From Phyllobacterium zundukense (lineage in GTDB: Bacteria > Pseudomonadota > Alphaproteobacteria > Rhizobiales > Rhizobiaceae): a stretch of DNA of 64,000 bases. The position numbers and the translations under genes were made by a program. The stretch covers positions 3,331,001-3,395,000 of the forward strand of contig NZ_CP104973.1 of assembly GCF_025452195.1 (NCBI RefSeq), written 5' to 3'. The notes under the pieces are model-generated. The model saw only the letters and a list, made by a program, of their open reading frames with translations, did no database searches and was not told the origin of the DNA. This document shows, in pieces, positions 55,209 through 64,000 of the stretch (position 1 is its first letter; each line of letters opens with the position of its first letter).

Positions 55209-57439
55209 GCCGAGCGTACAATCCGGCCAGAATCGAGACGCAGATGCTCTTTTTCGAAGGGCGTCAGCAATTCGGGCTCAAGCAGCTTCGCGTCGTAAAC
55301 AGCCTTGGCTGTCGCGGCTACGTCGGGGTCGTCAGGGTCGACAACGCCGAGAATCAGTTCCGTTCCGTCGGCAAGCAAATGCTTCAGCTCGACAACAGTC
55401 GCCGGACCTGCATCGACAACAACAAGATCATAGGCCGACTGCAAGGCATTGAGGATCATCGGCAAACGGCCAACGGACTGCATGGCTTTCGCAGGATCGT
55501 GATTGCCGAGCGGGATGATCTCGGCTTGCGAATAGTGATCCGGATGGATGACGTCGCTGAAGTGCTTTTCCGAAACCAGAAGATTGGTGATGCCAGGAAG
55601 GTTCTTGTCATCCAGCATGGAACGGCCGATTTCACCCGATCCTGTCATGTCGACGAGGATGACCCGCACGCCTCGGTCGGCCAATTCGCGCACGAGCAGG
55701 ATGGTCAAGGCCGAGGCTTCGTCGCCTTCCGGCGAGACCACGACGGCACGCGCTGCGCCACTCGCCATCAAACGTGTCGCGACATTCGCAATGCCTGAAT
55801 GATCGGTGGGGATTGCCGGCGCGTCCGCTGGAGCCGCTGCGATGGGTGTATCCATTTCGGCCAGTTGCGCTTTCGCTTCGGAAACCGCCGGCTCTTCCGG
55901 CATTTCACGGATGTCAATGGCAAGGGGCGCAATGGGTTCTGCCATTGGCCGAGCAGGTTCGACAACAGGCTGAACCGGTTCAGGGATACTGCGAACGGCC
56001 ACCGGGGGTGCTATTTCTTGCGTGACGACTGGCTGTGGACTGGCCGGACGAAGCGCTTGCCCGCTGAACAGGGCCCGCAGCAAAGTGATGATGCTGAGTA
56101 GCAGCAGCGATGCAACAAATGCGGCAATTGTCATCGGGATTTTTTTCGGGAAATACGGCTCGATCGGCCGGTCGGCGCGGGAGAAGATGCGCGCATCTGC
56201 CGGCAGATAGCCGCGATCCGTGCGGGACGAAGCTTCGCGATAGCGGGTCAGGTATGATTCGAGCAATTGCCGCTGGGCGGTGGCTTCTCGCTCCAGTGCG
56301 CGCAACTCCACCTCTTCTTCGCCCGCTTTTGAAGATTGCTCCTTCAACTCATTGAGCGAGCTCGTCAATTGGCTCTCACGCAAACGCGCGGTTTCCGCTT
56401 CGGCTTCGAGGCTGCCCAGAACCTTGCGCGCCTCGAGACGTATCTGGTTGTTGAGATCGGCAAGCTGCGAACGCAGCGCACGGATGCGAGGATGGCCACT
56501 GAGCAGGGATGCCGAAAGATCGGCGATATCGTTGTTGAGCTGTACCTGACGCTCGCGCAGGCGCTGGATCAGGGGCGATGCCATGACAGCGGGCAGTGTT
56601 TCGACAGGCGCTCCCTTGGCCAGCGCAGCGCGGACACTCTGGGCGCTTGCCTCGCTTGCGGCCCTGTTTGCCCGTACACGCGACAGTTCCGTGGAGAGTT
56701 CCGAAAGCTGCTGGGTGGCGAGAACAGCATTGTTCTGGCCGATCAAAAGGTCCGAGGAACTGCGGTACGCCGCTACCTTCGCCTCGGCATCCTTGACGCG
56801 TTGGCTGAGATCGGCGATCTCCGGCTGCAGCCAGCCGGCAGCATCGGTATTGGCCCGGGATTTCGCCGATTGCTGCGTGGCGACATATTCGTCCGCGATG
56901 GCGTTGGCAACCGATGCGGCAAGCGCTGGATCCTTGGAGGAGAACTGAATGACAATAACGCGCGAAGTCGCGACATTATAAACGAGCAAGCGATCCCGTA
57001 CCGACTGGAGAATATAGTCGTCGCGTGTCTCTGCATCCGGATTGTTGCCGATACCGACAGCGCCAAACAGACGCGACAGCGCCGATGGTTCTGCGCCAGC
57101 GGAAAGTTCGGGGTTCTTCGCGAGGTCGAGCTTGACGATAACGCGTTTCAGCAGATCGGACGAACCTATGAGTTCGACCTGGCTCTTGATGCCCTCCGGA
57201 TCTAGCACCGGCCGGTCATCCGCCTGCTGGTTTGCCGGACGGGTGAAAACCGATTCCCCCGTTTCGATGAGGATGCGGGTCTCGGCTCGATATTTTGGCG
57301 AAACCAATGACATGAGCAGGAATGCAAGCGCCGTCAAAAGCAGCGACCCGACGAGTATTCGCAGCTTGTTGCGCCACAGGCTGGCAAACAACGCGCCTAT
57401 ATCAATGTCCACATCGTTTCCGACAGAGCTCGCGGGCAT
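55205..57439 (-). CDS. Wzz/ExoP-like polysaccharide co-polymerase with degenerate kinase domain
   Basis: 744 aa from ATG 57439 (MPASSVGNDVDID). The Wzz domain starts at about residue 14; transmembrane segments lie near 30-52 and 430-455, with a long periplasmic coiled-coil between them. The C-terminal 200 residues have the BY-kinase/ParA-like fold, but the Walker A position reads SPEGDEASAL and not a GK(S/T) loop, the Walker A' (VILVDMTGSG) is altered, and no Tyr cluster ends the protein. It therefore probably does not bind ATP and acts as a structural co-polymerase controlling chain length. A Pro/Val/Ala-rich linker separates the halves. Divergent from the wza-like gene. Confidence 0.88.
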   Translation of the reverse strand: MPASSVGNDVDIDIGALFASLWRNKLRILVGSLLLTALAFLLMSLVSPKYRAETRILIETGESVFTRPANQQADDRPVLDPEGIKSQVELIGSSDLLKRVIVKLDLAKNPELSAGAEPSALSRLFGAVGIGNNPDAETRDDYILQSVRDRLLVYNVATSRVIVIQFSSKDPALAASVANAIADEYVATQQSAKSRANTDAAGWLQPEIADLSQRVKDAEAKVAAYRSSSDLLIGQNNAVLATQQLSELSTELSRVRANRAASEASAQSVRAALAKGAPVETLPAVMASPLIQRLRERQVQLNNDIADLSASLLSGHPRIRALRSQLADLNNQIRLEARKVLGSLEAEAETARLRESQLTSSLNELKEQSSKAGEEEVELRALEREATAQRQLLESYLTRYREASSRTDRGYLPADARIFSRADRPIEPYFPKKIPMTIAAFVASLLLLSIITLLRALFSGQALRPASPQPVVTQEIAPPVAVRSIPEPVQPVVEPARPMAEPIAPLAIDIREMPEEPAVSEAKAQLAEMDTPIAAAPADAPAIPTDHSGIANVATRLMASGAARAVVVSPEGDEASALTILLVRELADRGVRVILVDMTGSGEIGRSMLDDKNLPGITNLLVSEKHFSDVIHPDHYSQAEIIPLGNHDPAKAMQSVGRLPMILNALQSAYDLVVVDAGPATVVELKHLLADGTELILGVVDPDDPDVAATAKAVYDAKLLEPELLTPFEKEHLRLDSGRIVRSA

Positions 57440-57637
57440 TCCAGAACACTCCAATACGATCACCATAATGGTAAAGATGCATGGTAACCAGCGAGTTAAG
57501 AAGTTGCAGTATTCAACCACAGCGTGCAGTTACCTGCCTGTCACCGCTAAACTTTACCAGCCATTAACCCTAATGAACTGATAATCGCCGCACAGAATCG
57601 AGAAAACTTCTCCGCAACGTTTGTTAGGGTTCGTGAC

Positions 57638-58204
57638 GTGTTCAGCAAGCAGATCTTTCTGGTGGCCATTGGCGTTGTTTCCATGACGCTGGGTGGATGT
57701 GCCAGTTACCGCCCGGCCCCGGCAGCGTTCAACGAAGCAATCAACAAGCCTTACATGCTGGACGCGGGCGACCGCATCCGGCTGACCGTTTTCGAGCAGG
57801 AAGGCATTACCAACACATATAGCGTCGATCAGGCGGGATATATCTCCGTCCCGCTGATTGGCAGCGTCCCTGCCCGTGGCAAGACCATCCAGCAGATCGA
57901 AAAAGAAGTCGCTGCCAAGCTGCGCAAAGGTTATCTGCGCGATCCGGACGTCGCAGTCGAAATCGATCGCTACCGACCGGTCTTCATCATGGGTGAAGTC
58001 GGTGCGGCCGGGCAATACTCCTACGTTCCGGGCATGACGGCGCAGAAAGCCATTGCCGCGGCTGGCGGCTTTACCCCGCGCGCCCAACAGAACGACGTCG
58101 ATATCACGCGCCAGTTCAACGGCGAAAGCCTGACGGGCCGCGTCACCATTTCCGATCAGGTGCTGCCCGGCGACACGATCTATGTGCGCGAGCGGTTTTT
58201 CTGA
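57638..58204 (+). CDS. Wza-like polysaccharide export lipoprotein
   Basis: 188 aa from GTG 57638. Lipoprotein signal with MTLGGC (Cys21). The polysaccharide-export domain (YMLDAGDRIRLTVFEQEG onward, about 38-115) is followed by one SLBB domain (FIMGEVGAAGQYSYVPGMTA, about 118-165). It lacks the C-terminal helix that forms the pore in E. coli Wza, as do the short ExoF-type proteins of rhizobia. First of a tight run of four plus-strand genes. Confidence 0.9.
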   Translation: MFSKQIFLVAIGVVSMTLGGCASYRPAPAAFNEAINKPYMLDAGDRIRLTVFEQEGITNTYSVDQAGYISVPLIGSVPARGKTIQQIEKEVAAKLRKGYLRDPDVAVEIDRYRPVFIMGEVGAAGQYSYVPGMTAQKAIAAAGGFTPRAQQNDVDITRQFNGESLTGRVTISDQVLPGDTIYVRERFF

Positions 58205-58212
58205 TCACGGGA

Positions 58213-59334
58213 ATGGCCGACAAACCATCCCTTCGCATCGTTCACTGTTTTCGTGCGCCTGTTGGCGGGATATTTCGCCACGTACGCGATCTCATCGAAG
58301 CGCAGGTCAAGGCCGGTCACAAGGTCGGTGTGATCTGTGACGCATCGACAGGCGGTGACTTCGAAGAAGCATTGCTTGCAGGGCTGCGCGACAGGCTTGA
58401 GCTCGGTCTCAAACGCATTGCCATGCAGCGCCAGATCGGGCCGGGCGATGCGATGGCGGCGCTGCGGACATACAGGATCATCAAGAAATTGCAGCCGGAT
58501 GTCCTGCACGGGCATGGTGCCAAGGGCGGCACCTATGCGCGGCTCTTCGGCTCGTGGTTGCGGGTATCCGGTTCACGCGTTGCCCGGTTTTATTCTCCGC
58601 ATGGCGGCAGCCTGCACTACGATCCCAACAGCCTGCAGGGCCGCGTGATCTTCCAGGTCGAACGCGCGATGGAGAAGATGACCGACAGGATCATTTTCGT
58701 CTCCGCATTCGAACAGAACGTTTACACGAAGAAAGTCGGCGAGCCGCGGTGCGACTTCGCGCTGATCTATAACGGCCTGGCAGACAGTGAATTCGAACCG
58801 GTCGTGACATTGCACGACGCCGCCGATTTTCTATTTATCGGCGAGATGCGCGTATTGAAGGGACCCGATATCTTTATCGACGCCCTTGCGAAAGCGAACA
58901 GCCAAAGCGGCCAGAATCTGACGGCAGTCATGGTTGGAGACGGCAAGGATCGAGCGAGCCTCGTCAGACAAGCCGGTGCAAATATTCGTTTTCTCATGCC
59001 GATGAAGGCGCATGACGCATTCAGGCTGGCCAAGGTGGTCGTAATTCCTTCCCGCGCCGAAGCCCTACCCTATATCGTGATCGAGGCTCTCGCTGCAGGG
59101 ATGCCGGTTATTGCCAGTCGCGTCGGTGGCATTCCGGAAATCCTTGGCGATGATTCCCCTGCCCTGGTGCAGCCGGAGGCCAATGATCTGGCTAGCAAAA
59201 TGACCTATGTCATCAGCGATATCGCACGTTACAGGCAGACGCTTCCAGGTATCGAAGCGCTCAGGCAAAAGTTCGGCGTCGAGGCAATGGCTACGCGGCT
59301 GGAAACCGAGTATTTCGCAGCGCTAGATCGCTGA
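58213..59334 (+). CDS. Glycosyltransferase family 4
   Basis: 373-aa GT-B retaining transferase. The N-terminal acceptor domain has CFRAPVGGIFRHVRDLIEA (about 12-30). The C-terminal donor domain carries PSRAEALPYIVIEALAAGMPVI with the catalytic EX7E pattern (E..PYIVIEAL) and ASRVGGIPEILGD. It adds a sugar to the lipid-linked intermediate in the cytoplasm. It is the only ordinary glycosyltransferase in the locus, so the repeat unit is either very short or completed by enzymes encoded elsewhere. Confidence 0.92.
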   Translation: MADKPSLRIVHCFRAPVGGIFRHVRDLIEAQVKAGHKVGVICDASTGGDFEEALLAGLRDRLELGLKRIAMQRQIGPGDAMAALRTYRIIKKLQPDVLHGHGAKGGTYARLFGSWLRVSGSRVARFYSPHGGSLHYDPNSLQGRVIFQVERAMEKMTDRIIFVSAFEQNVYTKKVGEPRCDFALIYNGLADSEFEPVVTLHDAADFLFIGEMRVLKGPDIFIDALAKANSQSGQNLTAVMVGDGKDRASLVRQAGANIRFLMPMKAHDAFRLAKVVVIPSRAEALPYIVIEALAAGMPVIASRVGGIPEILGDDSPALVQPEANDLASKMTYVISDIARYRQTLPGIEALRQKFGVEAMATRLETEYFAALDR

Positions 59335-59399
59335 GATTCCTCAAGCCTTTCTTAGCGCATATGTGCTAATGACAGGCAATTCGGGCTTTCAGGTGAATC

Positions 59400-60941
59400 A
59401 TGACAGACAGAAAAGCGGAATCGAAGCTTTCGCGCGAGGTTGTTCGCAACCTTACGCCCGACACGCCGCGCACTTCCGGCGAGAAGCCGGTGCTGAGCCC
59501 GGTCGCCTATCAGATCGCCTCGCAATATGCCAAGGACACCAATTCGCCAGTGATGATCAGCGGCATCATGCGGATCATCGAATTCCTGATCATTGTGCTG
59601 GCGGGCATTGCCGTCTTCATTATCTATGTCGGCCCATCCGCCTCTACCTTGGCGCAATATTCCCTTGCGATCCTCGCCACGGCAGTGGTCACGGTCGTGC
59701 TTCTGGAGCTCACCGACAGTTACCAGCTTGCCGTCATGCGCGACCCCTTCAGCAAGTTCGGAAAACTCATCCTCGTCTGGTCCGGCGCTTTCGCGATGAT
59801 GTCGCTGGCGGCGTTTTTCCTCAAGACCTCGGAAGACTATTCGCGAGTGTGGTTTGGCACCTGGTACGGGTCGGGACTGATCCTTTTCCTCGTATTCCGC
59901 ATAGTCATGTCGCGCTTGATCCGAGGCTGGGCCCGCAACGGCAAGATGGAACGGCGCGCGGTTATCGTTGGCGGTGGCAAGCCGGCGGAAGACCTCATCC
60001 GGTCGATCGAACAGCAGCCCTATAACGACATTCGTATTTGCGGCGTTTTTGACGATCGCGATGCCAAGCGGTCACCGCCGATCGTCGCCGGTTATCCGAA
60101 GCTCGGTAATATTTCCGAATTGATCGAGTTCGCGCGTATCGCCCAAATCGATATGCTGATCGTCTCCCTGCCCATCACCGCGGAAGCGCGGGTGCTGTCA
60201 CTTTTGAAGAAGCTCTGGGTTCTGCCCGTCGATATCCGCCTGTCGGCGCACAACAACCATCTGCAGTTCCGGCCGCGTGCCTATTCCTATATCGGGTCCG
60301 TCGCCATGATCGACTTGTTCGACAAGCCGATCAACGACTGGGATTCGGTGGCTAAACGTGCCTTCGACATCTTCTTCAGCGTCTTCGGCCTGATCGTCTT
60401 CAGTCCGGTTATTCTGGCGACTGCCATTGCCATCAAGCTTGAAAGCAAGGGGCCGGTGATCTTCAAGCAGCTCCGGCATGGCTTCAACAACGAGGTCATC
60501 GAAGTCTGGAAGTTCCGCTCCATGTTCACCGAGATGTGCGACCCGACGGCGCGCAATGCCGTGGTCAAGAACGACCCGCGCGTGACCCGCGTCGGCCGCT
60601 TCATTCGCAAGACTTCGATCGACGAACTGCCGCAGTTCTTCAATTCATTGATGGGAACGCTTTCGCTCGTCGGACCCCGGCCGCACGCCATCGCCGCGCA
60701 TACGCGCAATCTGCTCTATAACGACGTTGTCGACGGTTATTTCGCACGGCATCGGGTCAAGCCCGGCGTGACGGGCTGGGCACAGATCAATGGCTGGCGC
60801 GGCGAAGTCGACACGGACGACAAGATCAAGATGCGCACGGAATTCGATCTTTACTACATCGAGAACTGGTCGCTGTGGTTCGATCTGAAGATCCTGTTCC
60901 TGACCCCCGTGCGACTTCTCAACACGGATAATGCCTATTGA
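59400..60941 (+). CDS. Undecaprenyl-phosphate glycosyl-1-phosphate transferase (WcaJ/PssY type)
   Basis: 513 aa. About four N-terminal transmembrane helices, then a CoA-binding-like Rossmann domain (RRAVIVGGGKPAEDLIR), then a fifth membrane helix, then the bacterial sugar transferase domain: KRAFDIFFSVFGLIVFSP, WKFRSM, TRVGRFIRKTSIDELPQFFN, LVGPRPHA, RHRVKPGVTGWAQINGWRGE. It starts polysaccharide assembly by moving a hexose-1-phosphate, probably glucose or galactose, onto undecaprenyl phosphate. Its stop overlaps the next start by two bases (TTGA). Confidence 0.94.
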   Translation: MTDRKAESKLSREVVRNLTPDTPRTSGEKPVLSPVAYQIASQYAKDTNSPVMISGIMRIIEFLIIVLAGIAVFIIYVGPSASTLAQYSLAILATAVVTVVLLELTDSYQLAVMRDPFSKFGKLILVWSGAFAMMSLAAFFLKTSEDYSRVWFGTWYGSGLILFLVFRIVMSRLIRGWARNGKMERRAVIVGGGKPAEDLIRSIEQQPYNDIRICGVFDDRDAKRSPPIVAGYPKLGNISELIEFARIAQIDMLIVSLPITAEARVLSLLKKLWVLPVDIRLSAHNNHLQFRPRAYSYIGSVAMIDLFDKPINDWDSVAKRAFDIFFSVFGLIVFSPVILATAIAIKLESKGPVIFKQLRHGFNNEVIEVWKFRSMFTEMCDPTARNAVVKNDPRVTRVGRFIRKTSIDELPQFFNSLMGTLSLVGPRPHAIAAHTRNLLYNDVVDGYFARHRVKPGVTGWAQINGWRGEVDTDDKIKMRTEFDLYYIENWSLWFDLKILFLTPVRLLNTDNAY

Positions 60942-62179
60942 GCGCGGCAATCGATCAGAACCGGCAGACCGGCGTCGACAACGCCGCAAAAAACCGCGCT
61001 CTGATCAGGTTGATTTCGACTTTTGCCGTGGGCTTCGGGGTGTTCCTCAGCGGCTTCGTCATCGATGAACCAGCGCCCTACGAGCTCTACATGGCAGGTC
61101 TCATCGCCGTCTGGGCCCTGTTCGGTCTGAGATTGTCGCGCACGGTCGCCGCCCTCCTCGCCATTCTGGTGGTCTTCAATCTCGGCGGCCTTGTCTCCCT
61201 GGCGCAAATGCCCGACCTCAAGGCGGCGCCGATGTACATCGCCGTTTCGCTTTTTCTCGGCTTTACGGCGGTTTTCTTCGCAGCGATCATCGATGCCGAC
61301 CATCGCGTCCTGCGTGTCATCTTCAAGGCCTATATCCTCGCCGCGATCGGCACATCATTGCTCGGTATCCTTGGTTATTTCGATGCCTTTCCCGGAGCAG
61401 AACTGTTCACGCGCTATGGCCGTGCAATGGGTGCTTTCCAGGACCCGAATGTTTTCGGTCCTTTTCTCATGCTGCCACTCGCCTGGCTGGTGCATGGCGT
61501 CCTGGTAGGCAACCTTCGAGCACTGCCGTTGCGCCTGATCCCGATCCTCATCCTGACGCTTGGCATCTTCCTGTCTTTCTCCCGTGCGGCCTGGGGAATG
61601 GCCGCACTGATCATTGCCGGCCTGGCATTGCTTCTGTTCATCAGAAACCCCGATCCGCTGTTCCGGATGAGGATCACCCTGCTTGCGGGCCTGGCTGTCG
61701 TGTTTGTCCTGCTCGCTGTGGTCGTCGCGCTGCAAATCCCGAGCGTTGCCGACCTTTTCACGGCGCGAGCGCAGCTGGTGCAAGATTATGACAATGCGCA
61801 ATTCGGACGCTTTGCCCGTCACTGGTACGGGATGCTCATGTCGATCGATCATCCCCTCGGCATAGGCCCGCTGGAGTTTGGTCCGATCTTCGGCGAGGAT
61901 ACGCATAATATCTGGCTGAAGGCGGCGCTGGACTATGGCTGGATCGGATTTATCAGCTATCTGACGCTCACCATGCTGACACTGGGCCTCGGCCTGCGCA
62001 TCCTGTTTCGCGAGCGTCCCTGGCAACCCTTTCTGCTCTGCGCCTATCTTGTTTATGTAGCGCATGTAGCCATCGGTAATATCATCGACACCGACCATTG
62101 GCGGCATTTCTGGCTGCTCGTCGGCATCGTCTGGGGCTGTGCCGCATTGGAGGCACGCTATCAGAGGAACACTGGGTGA
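60938..62179 (+). CDS. O-antigen ligase/Wzy-like polymerase
   Basis: 413 aa from TTG 60938, overlapping the previous stop. Ten or more transmembrane helices; the WaaL/Wzy-type domain is recognisable from GRAMGAFQDPNVFGPFLMLP, LSFSRAAWGMAALI and the periplasmic loop with ARHWYGMLMSIDHPLGIGPL and EDTHNIWLKAALDYG. It polymerises or ligates lipid-linked repeat units in the periplasm. No Wzx flippase gene is present in the window, so that step must be encoded elsewhere. Confidence 0.88.
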   Translation: MSAAIDQNRQTGVDNAAKNRALIRLISTFAVGFGVFLSGFVIDEPAPYELYMAGLIAVWALFGLRLSRTVAALLAILVVFNLGGLVSLAQMPDLKAAPMYIAVSLFLGFTAVFFAAIIDADHRVLRVIFKAYILAAIGTSLLGILGYFDAFPGAELFTRYGRAMGAFQDPNVFGPFLMLPLAWLVHGVLVGNLRALPLRLIPILILTLGIFLSFSRAAWGMAALIIAGLALLLFIRNPDPLFRMRITLLAGLAVVFVLLAVVVALQIPSVADLFTARAQLVQDYDNAQFGRFARHWYGMLMSIDHPLGIGPLEFGPIFGEDTHNIWLKAALDYGWIGFISYLTLTMLTLGLGLRILFRERPWQPFLLCAYLVYVAHVAIGNIIDTDHWRHFWLLVGIVWGCAALEARYQRNTG

Positions 62180-62410
62180 TTCATGCGTGTTTTCTTGTTT
62201 TCTCAAACTAAGCGCATGATCTTGTTTGATTTATTGCAATACAAATTGTATGCTGGAATACATAATATAACCAAAAATTGTGTAACACTTTTATCACAAC
62301 TTATTGATGTAGTTCGTATCAAGGTAAAATACGTGGCCATACATGAAGAGCCGTGCATGAGGTCGTTTGCCAACTCTCGATGGAAGAAAGAATTGACCAA
62401 AGCATGATGG
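62180..62410. other. A/T-rich spacer at the end of the polysaccharide locus
   Basis: 231 bp much richer in A and T than the flanking genes. It could bind an H-NS- or MucR/Ros-type regulator, which in rhizobia control exopolysaccharide genes at A/T-rich sites. A 74-codon frame spans it but has no gene-like features. Confidence 0.4.
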
Positions 62411-62665
62411 GTGTACCAATTGGTATTGTTTAGAAGCAACAGTAAAATCTATTCGAACGCTGATGCCCAGCTGATGCAGCGCTCCCTTGATTCGGCCGTC
62501 CGGCAGCTGAATGGCCAAGACTTGTCAGACGACGAAATCAATACGCTGGCACGTTTCGTGCGCGCCGCTTTCATCATCGGCAATCGGGATATGGAATCCA
62601 TGGCGAGGTTTGCGGTAAAGGCAGTTCTCATACGGCGCAAGAGCCGCGCGAAGACCCAGCTCTGA
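62411..62665 (+). CDS. Small hypothetical protein
   Basis: 84 aa from GTG 62411 (an internal ATG 21 codons in would give 63 aa). Predicted all-helical: AQLMQRSLDSAVRQL, then DDEINTLARFVRAAFIIG, then MARFAVKAVLIRRKSR, with a basic C-terminus. No family recognised; its size and layout resemble small regulatory or accessory proteins seen beside rhizobial polysaccharide genes. It ends two bases before the convergent mscS gene stop. Confidence 0.6.
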   Translation: MYQLVLFRSNSKIYSNADAQLMQRSLDSAVRQLNGQDLSDDEINTLARFVRAAFIIGNRDMESMARFAVKAVLIRRKSRAKTQL

Positions 62666-62667
62666 AC

Positions 62668-64000
62668 TCAATTCTCCTGCAGCTTTGCGGCTTCGGCAGC
62701 CTTCTTGCGTGCTATCGCGTCGTTTGTGGCTGCCGCGGCGACATTTGCCGTATGATCCTCATTGCCGGCAACTTGTACTGTCGGTGACGCAAAGCCGATG
62801 CCATTGGCTCCGAACGCTTCCCTGATCATGGCATAGGCGCGGCGGCGGATCGTGGACTGATGCCCCGGTTTTGTCATCATGGCGAAGCTCAGATTGATAC
62901 CGTAGTCGCCGAAAGCCTCGACGCCCTTCATCTTGACGGTCTCGATGATCTGCGGGCCGAATTCCGGATCCTGCAGCAGTTCGGCGCCGACCGCTTTCAC
63001 CAGCTTTTTGACCTTGGCGATATCTGTGTCGTAGCTGACCGAAATGAGGAATTTGTCGATGACCCAGTCACGGCTCATGTTCTGCACGGCACCCAACGTG
63101 CCGAATGGCACGGTGAAGATCGGACCGCGATGGTGCCGCAATTTCACGGAACGGATACTGAAGGATTCGACTGTGCCCTTGTAGCTGCCGCTCTGGATAT
63201 ATTCTCCCACCCGAAAGGCGTCGTCGGTCATGTAGAAGATGCCGCTGATGATGTCCCTGACCAGAGCCTGCGAGCCGAAGCCGATGGCGACGCCGAAAAT
63301 GCCGGCGCCCGCGATCAACGGGCCGATTGCCACGCCAAGACCGGACAGGACCATCATCACGGCAACCGCAGCGATGAGCACAGCAAGAAAATTGCGCAGA
63401 ATCGGCAGCAAGGTCATAAGCCGCCCGCTGCGGGCCAGTGCAGCTTCATCGCCGCCTTCGATCCGGGCTCGTTCAATACGACCGTTGATGAGACCTTTGA
63501 GCATATGCCAGATCAGATCTGCGGCGAGCAGGATCACCACGCCGCCCAGCACGCCGCGAATCATGCGGCTCGCGGCCTCGTCCTCCATCAAACCGATTGT
63601 GCGAAAACGAATGACCGCGCCGAGCCAGGCGACTGCAAGTATGATGATGATCACCCTTGCTCCCCGCTCCAGAAGGACTTCAAGGACCGGGTTCCTGGCT
63701 TTTGGCGCATCATCGGGGCCGGCGAAGAAGGACTTCACGATTGTGCTGGTCGTCCTCAAAATAGGAGGCAAGATGATGGCATAGACGCCGATCCAGAAAG
63801 CCAGGCTCATGCCGGCAACCCATAATGACCAAAGTACGCATAGATAGAGCGTGAGCAGCCACTCCTTGGCGCGGTAGGCCCGGGACGCAACGGGGGCTTC
63901 CGGCCGGTTCCAGACGGCTTCCAGCGCCACCGCCAACAGGCCAAGGCCGAGTGCGTAGACGATCAGGCTCCTGACGTTGGGTGTAAAATTGAGCGCGGTC
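62668..64000 (-). CDS. MscS-family mechanosensitive channel (5' end off window)
   Basis: The frame stays open to the window edge, so the N-terminus is missing; at least 444 codons are present. The C-terminal MscS core is clear: pore helix region PLIAGAGIFGVAIGFGSQAL, then VRDIISGIFYMTDDAFRVGE, the beta domain GTVESFSIRSVKLRHHRGP, and the alpha/beta domain ending in a Lys/Ala-rich tail. Several transmembrane helices precede the core, as in YbdG/YnaI-like or larger members. Opens on membrane tension to release solutes in hypo-osmotic shock. Confidence 0.92.
   Translation of the reverse strand, partial: TALNFTPNVRSLIVYALGLGLLAVALEAVWNRPEAPVASRAYRAKEWLLTLYLCVLWSLWVAGMSLAFWIGVYAIILPPILRTTSTIVKSFFAGPDDAPKARNPVLEVLLERGARVIIIILAVAWLGAVIRFRTIGLMEDEAASRMIRGVLGGVVILLAADLIWHMLKGLINGRIERARIEGGDEAALARSGRLMTLLPILRNFLAVLIAAVAVMMVLSGLGVAIGPLIAGAGIFGVAIGFGSQALVRDIISGIFYMTDDAFRVGEYIQSGSYKGTVESFSIRSVKLRHHRGPIFTVPFGTLGAVQNMSRDWVIDKFLISVSYDTDIAKVKKLVKAVGAELLQDPEFGPQIIETVKMKGVEAFGDYGINLSFAMMTKPGHQSTIRRRAYAMIREAFGANGIGFASPTVQVAGNEDHTANVAAAATNDAIARKKAAEAAKLQEN

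Noticed and set aside
62183..62407. 74-codon frame in the A/T-rich spacer after the Wzy-like gene
   Set aside because: Composition-driven frame with no ribosome-binding site in good position and no family resemblance.

Overview
The window is chromosomal DNA of a Hyphomicrobiales (Rhizobiales) alphaproteobacterium, most likely Phyllobacteriaceae/Brucellaceae (Phyllobacterium-, Mesorhizobium- or Ochrobactrum-like). This placement is an inference from protein style and gene order. The supporting traits are a NuoE with a long C-terminal helix-hairpin-helix tail, extra small genes inside the nuo operon, a short prolyl-tRNA synthetase, type-2 ArgC, COX15-type heme A synthase, DUF1467 and DUF2842 proteins, and an RNase J encoded next to birA. 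No prophage, IS element or CRISPR array was seen.

Bases 1-24,290 are almost entirely minus-strand housekeeping genes. Read in transcription order from the right they are nuoA-B-C-D-E-F, a helix-hairpin-helix gene, a pentapeptide-like gene, nuoG-H-I-J-K-L-M-N, birA, rnj, mce and a DUF1467 gene. After a roughly 580-bp gap come proS, a lolC/E permease, lolD and, separately, dnaE. Stop/start overlaps and short gaps show that complex I (proton-pumping NADH:ubiquinone oxidoreductase) is one long transcription unit running on into biotin ligase, RNase J and methylmalonyl-CoA epimerase. The gap before proS carries a well-formed candidate small RNA on the plus strand.

Bases 24,300-33,900 hold an MFS exporter, two small uncharacterised genes, an AHSA1-type protein divergent from a class III adenylate cyclase, tRNA-Asp and tRNA-Val, and the protease block clpP-clpX-lon. 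Bases 34,000-46,000 are accessory. They include a 1.3-kb insert carrying one periplasmic-protein gene between two copies of a 49-50-bp cupin-gene end, metY with a cupin gene, several small exported proteins, a large lipoprotein with repeats fused to a serine carboxypeptidase, and an HxlR-regulated oxidoreductase pair.

Bases 46,000-52,600 carry rplM-rpsI, agmatinase flanked by two palindromic repeat elements, argC with an APH(6)-like kinase, a Phd/VapC toxin-antitoxin pair with a visible operator, and ctaA. Bases 52,900-62,700 form a polysaccharide export locus (deacetylase, BioF2-type acyltransferase, Wzz-like chain-length protein, Wza-like exporter, GT4 glycosyltransferase, polyprenyl-phosphate sugar transferase, O-antigen-ligase/Wzy-like protein). 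Its make-up resembles the unipolar-adhesin clusters of rhizobia. The window ends inside an MscS-family channel gene.

Four genes (nuoN, nuoE, a CoA-binding-protein gene and the S10 peptidase) are each broken by what looks like a single-base indel; repairing one base restores the expected full length. Two of them are core complex I genes, so sequencing or assembly error is the simplest explanation, but this cannot be decided from the sequence alone.
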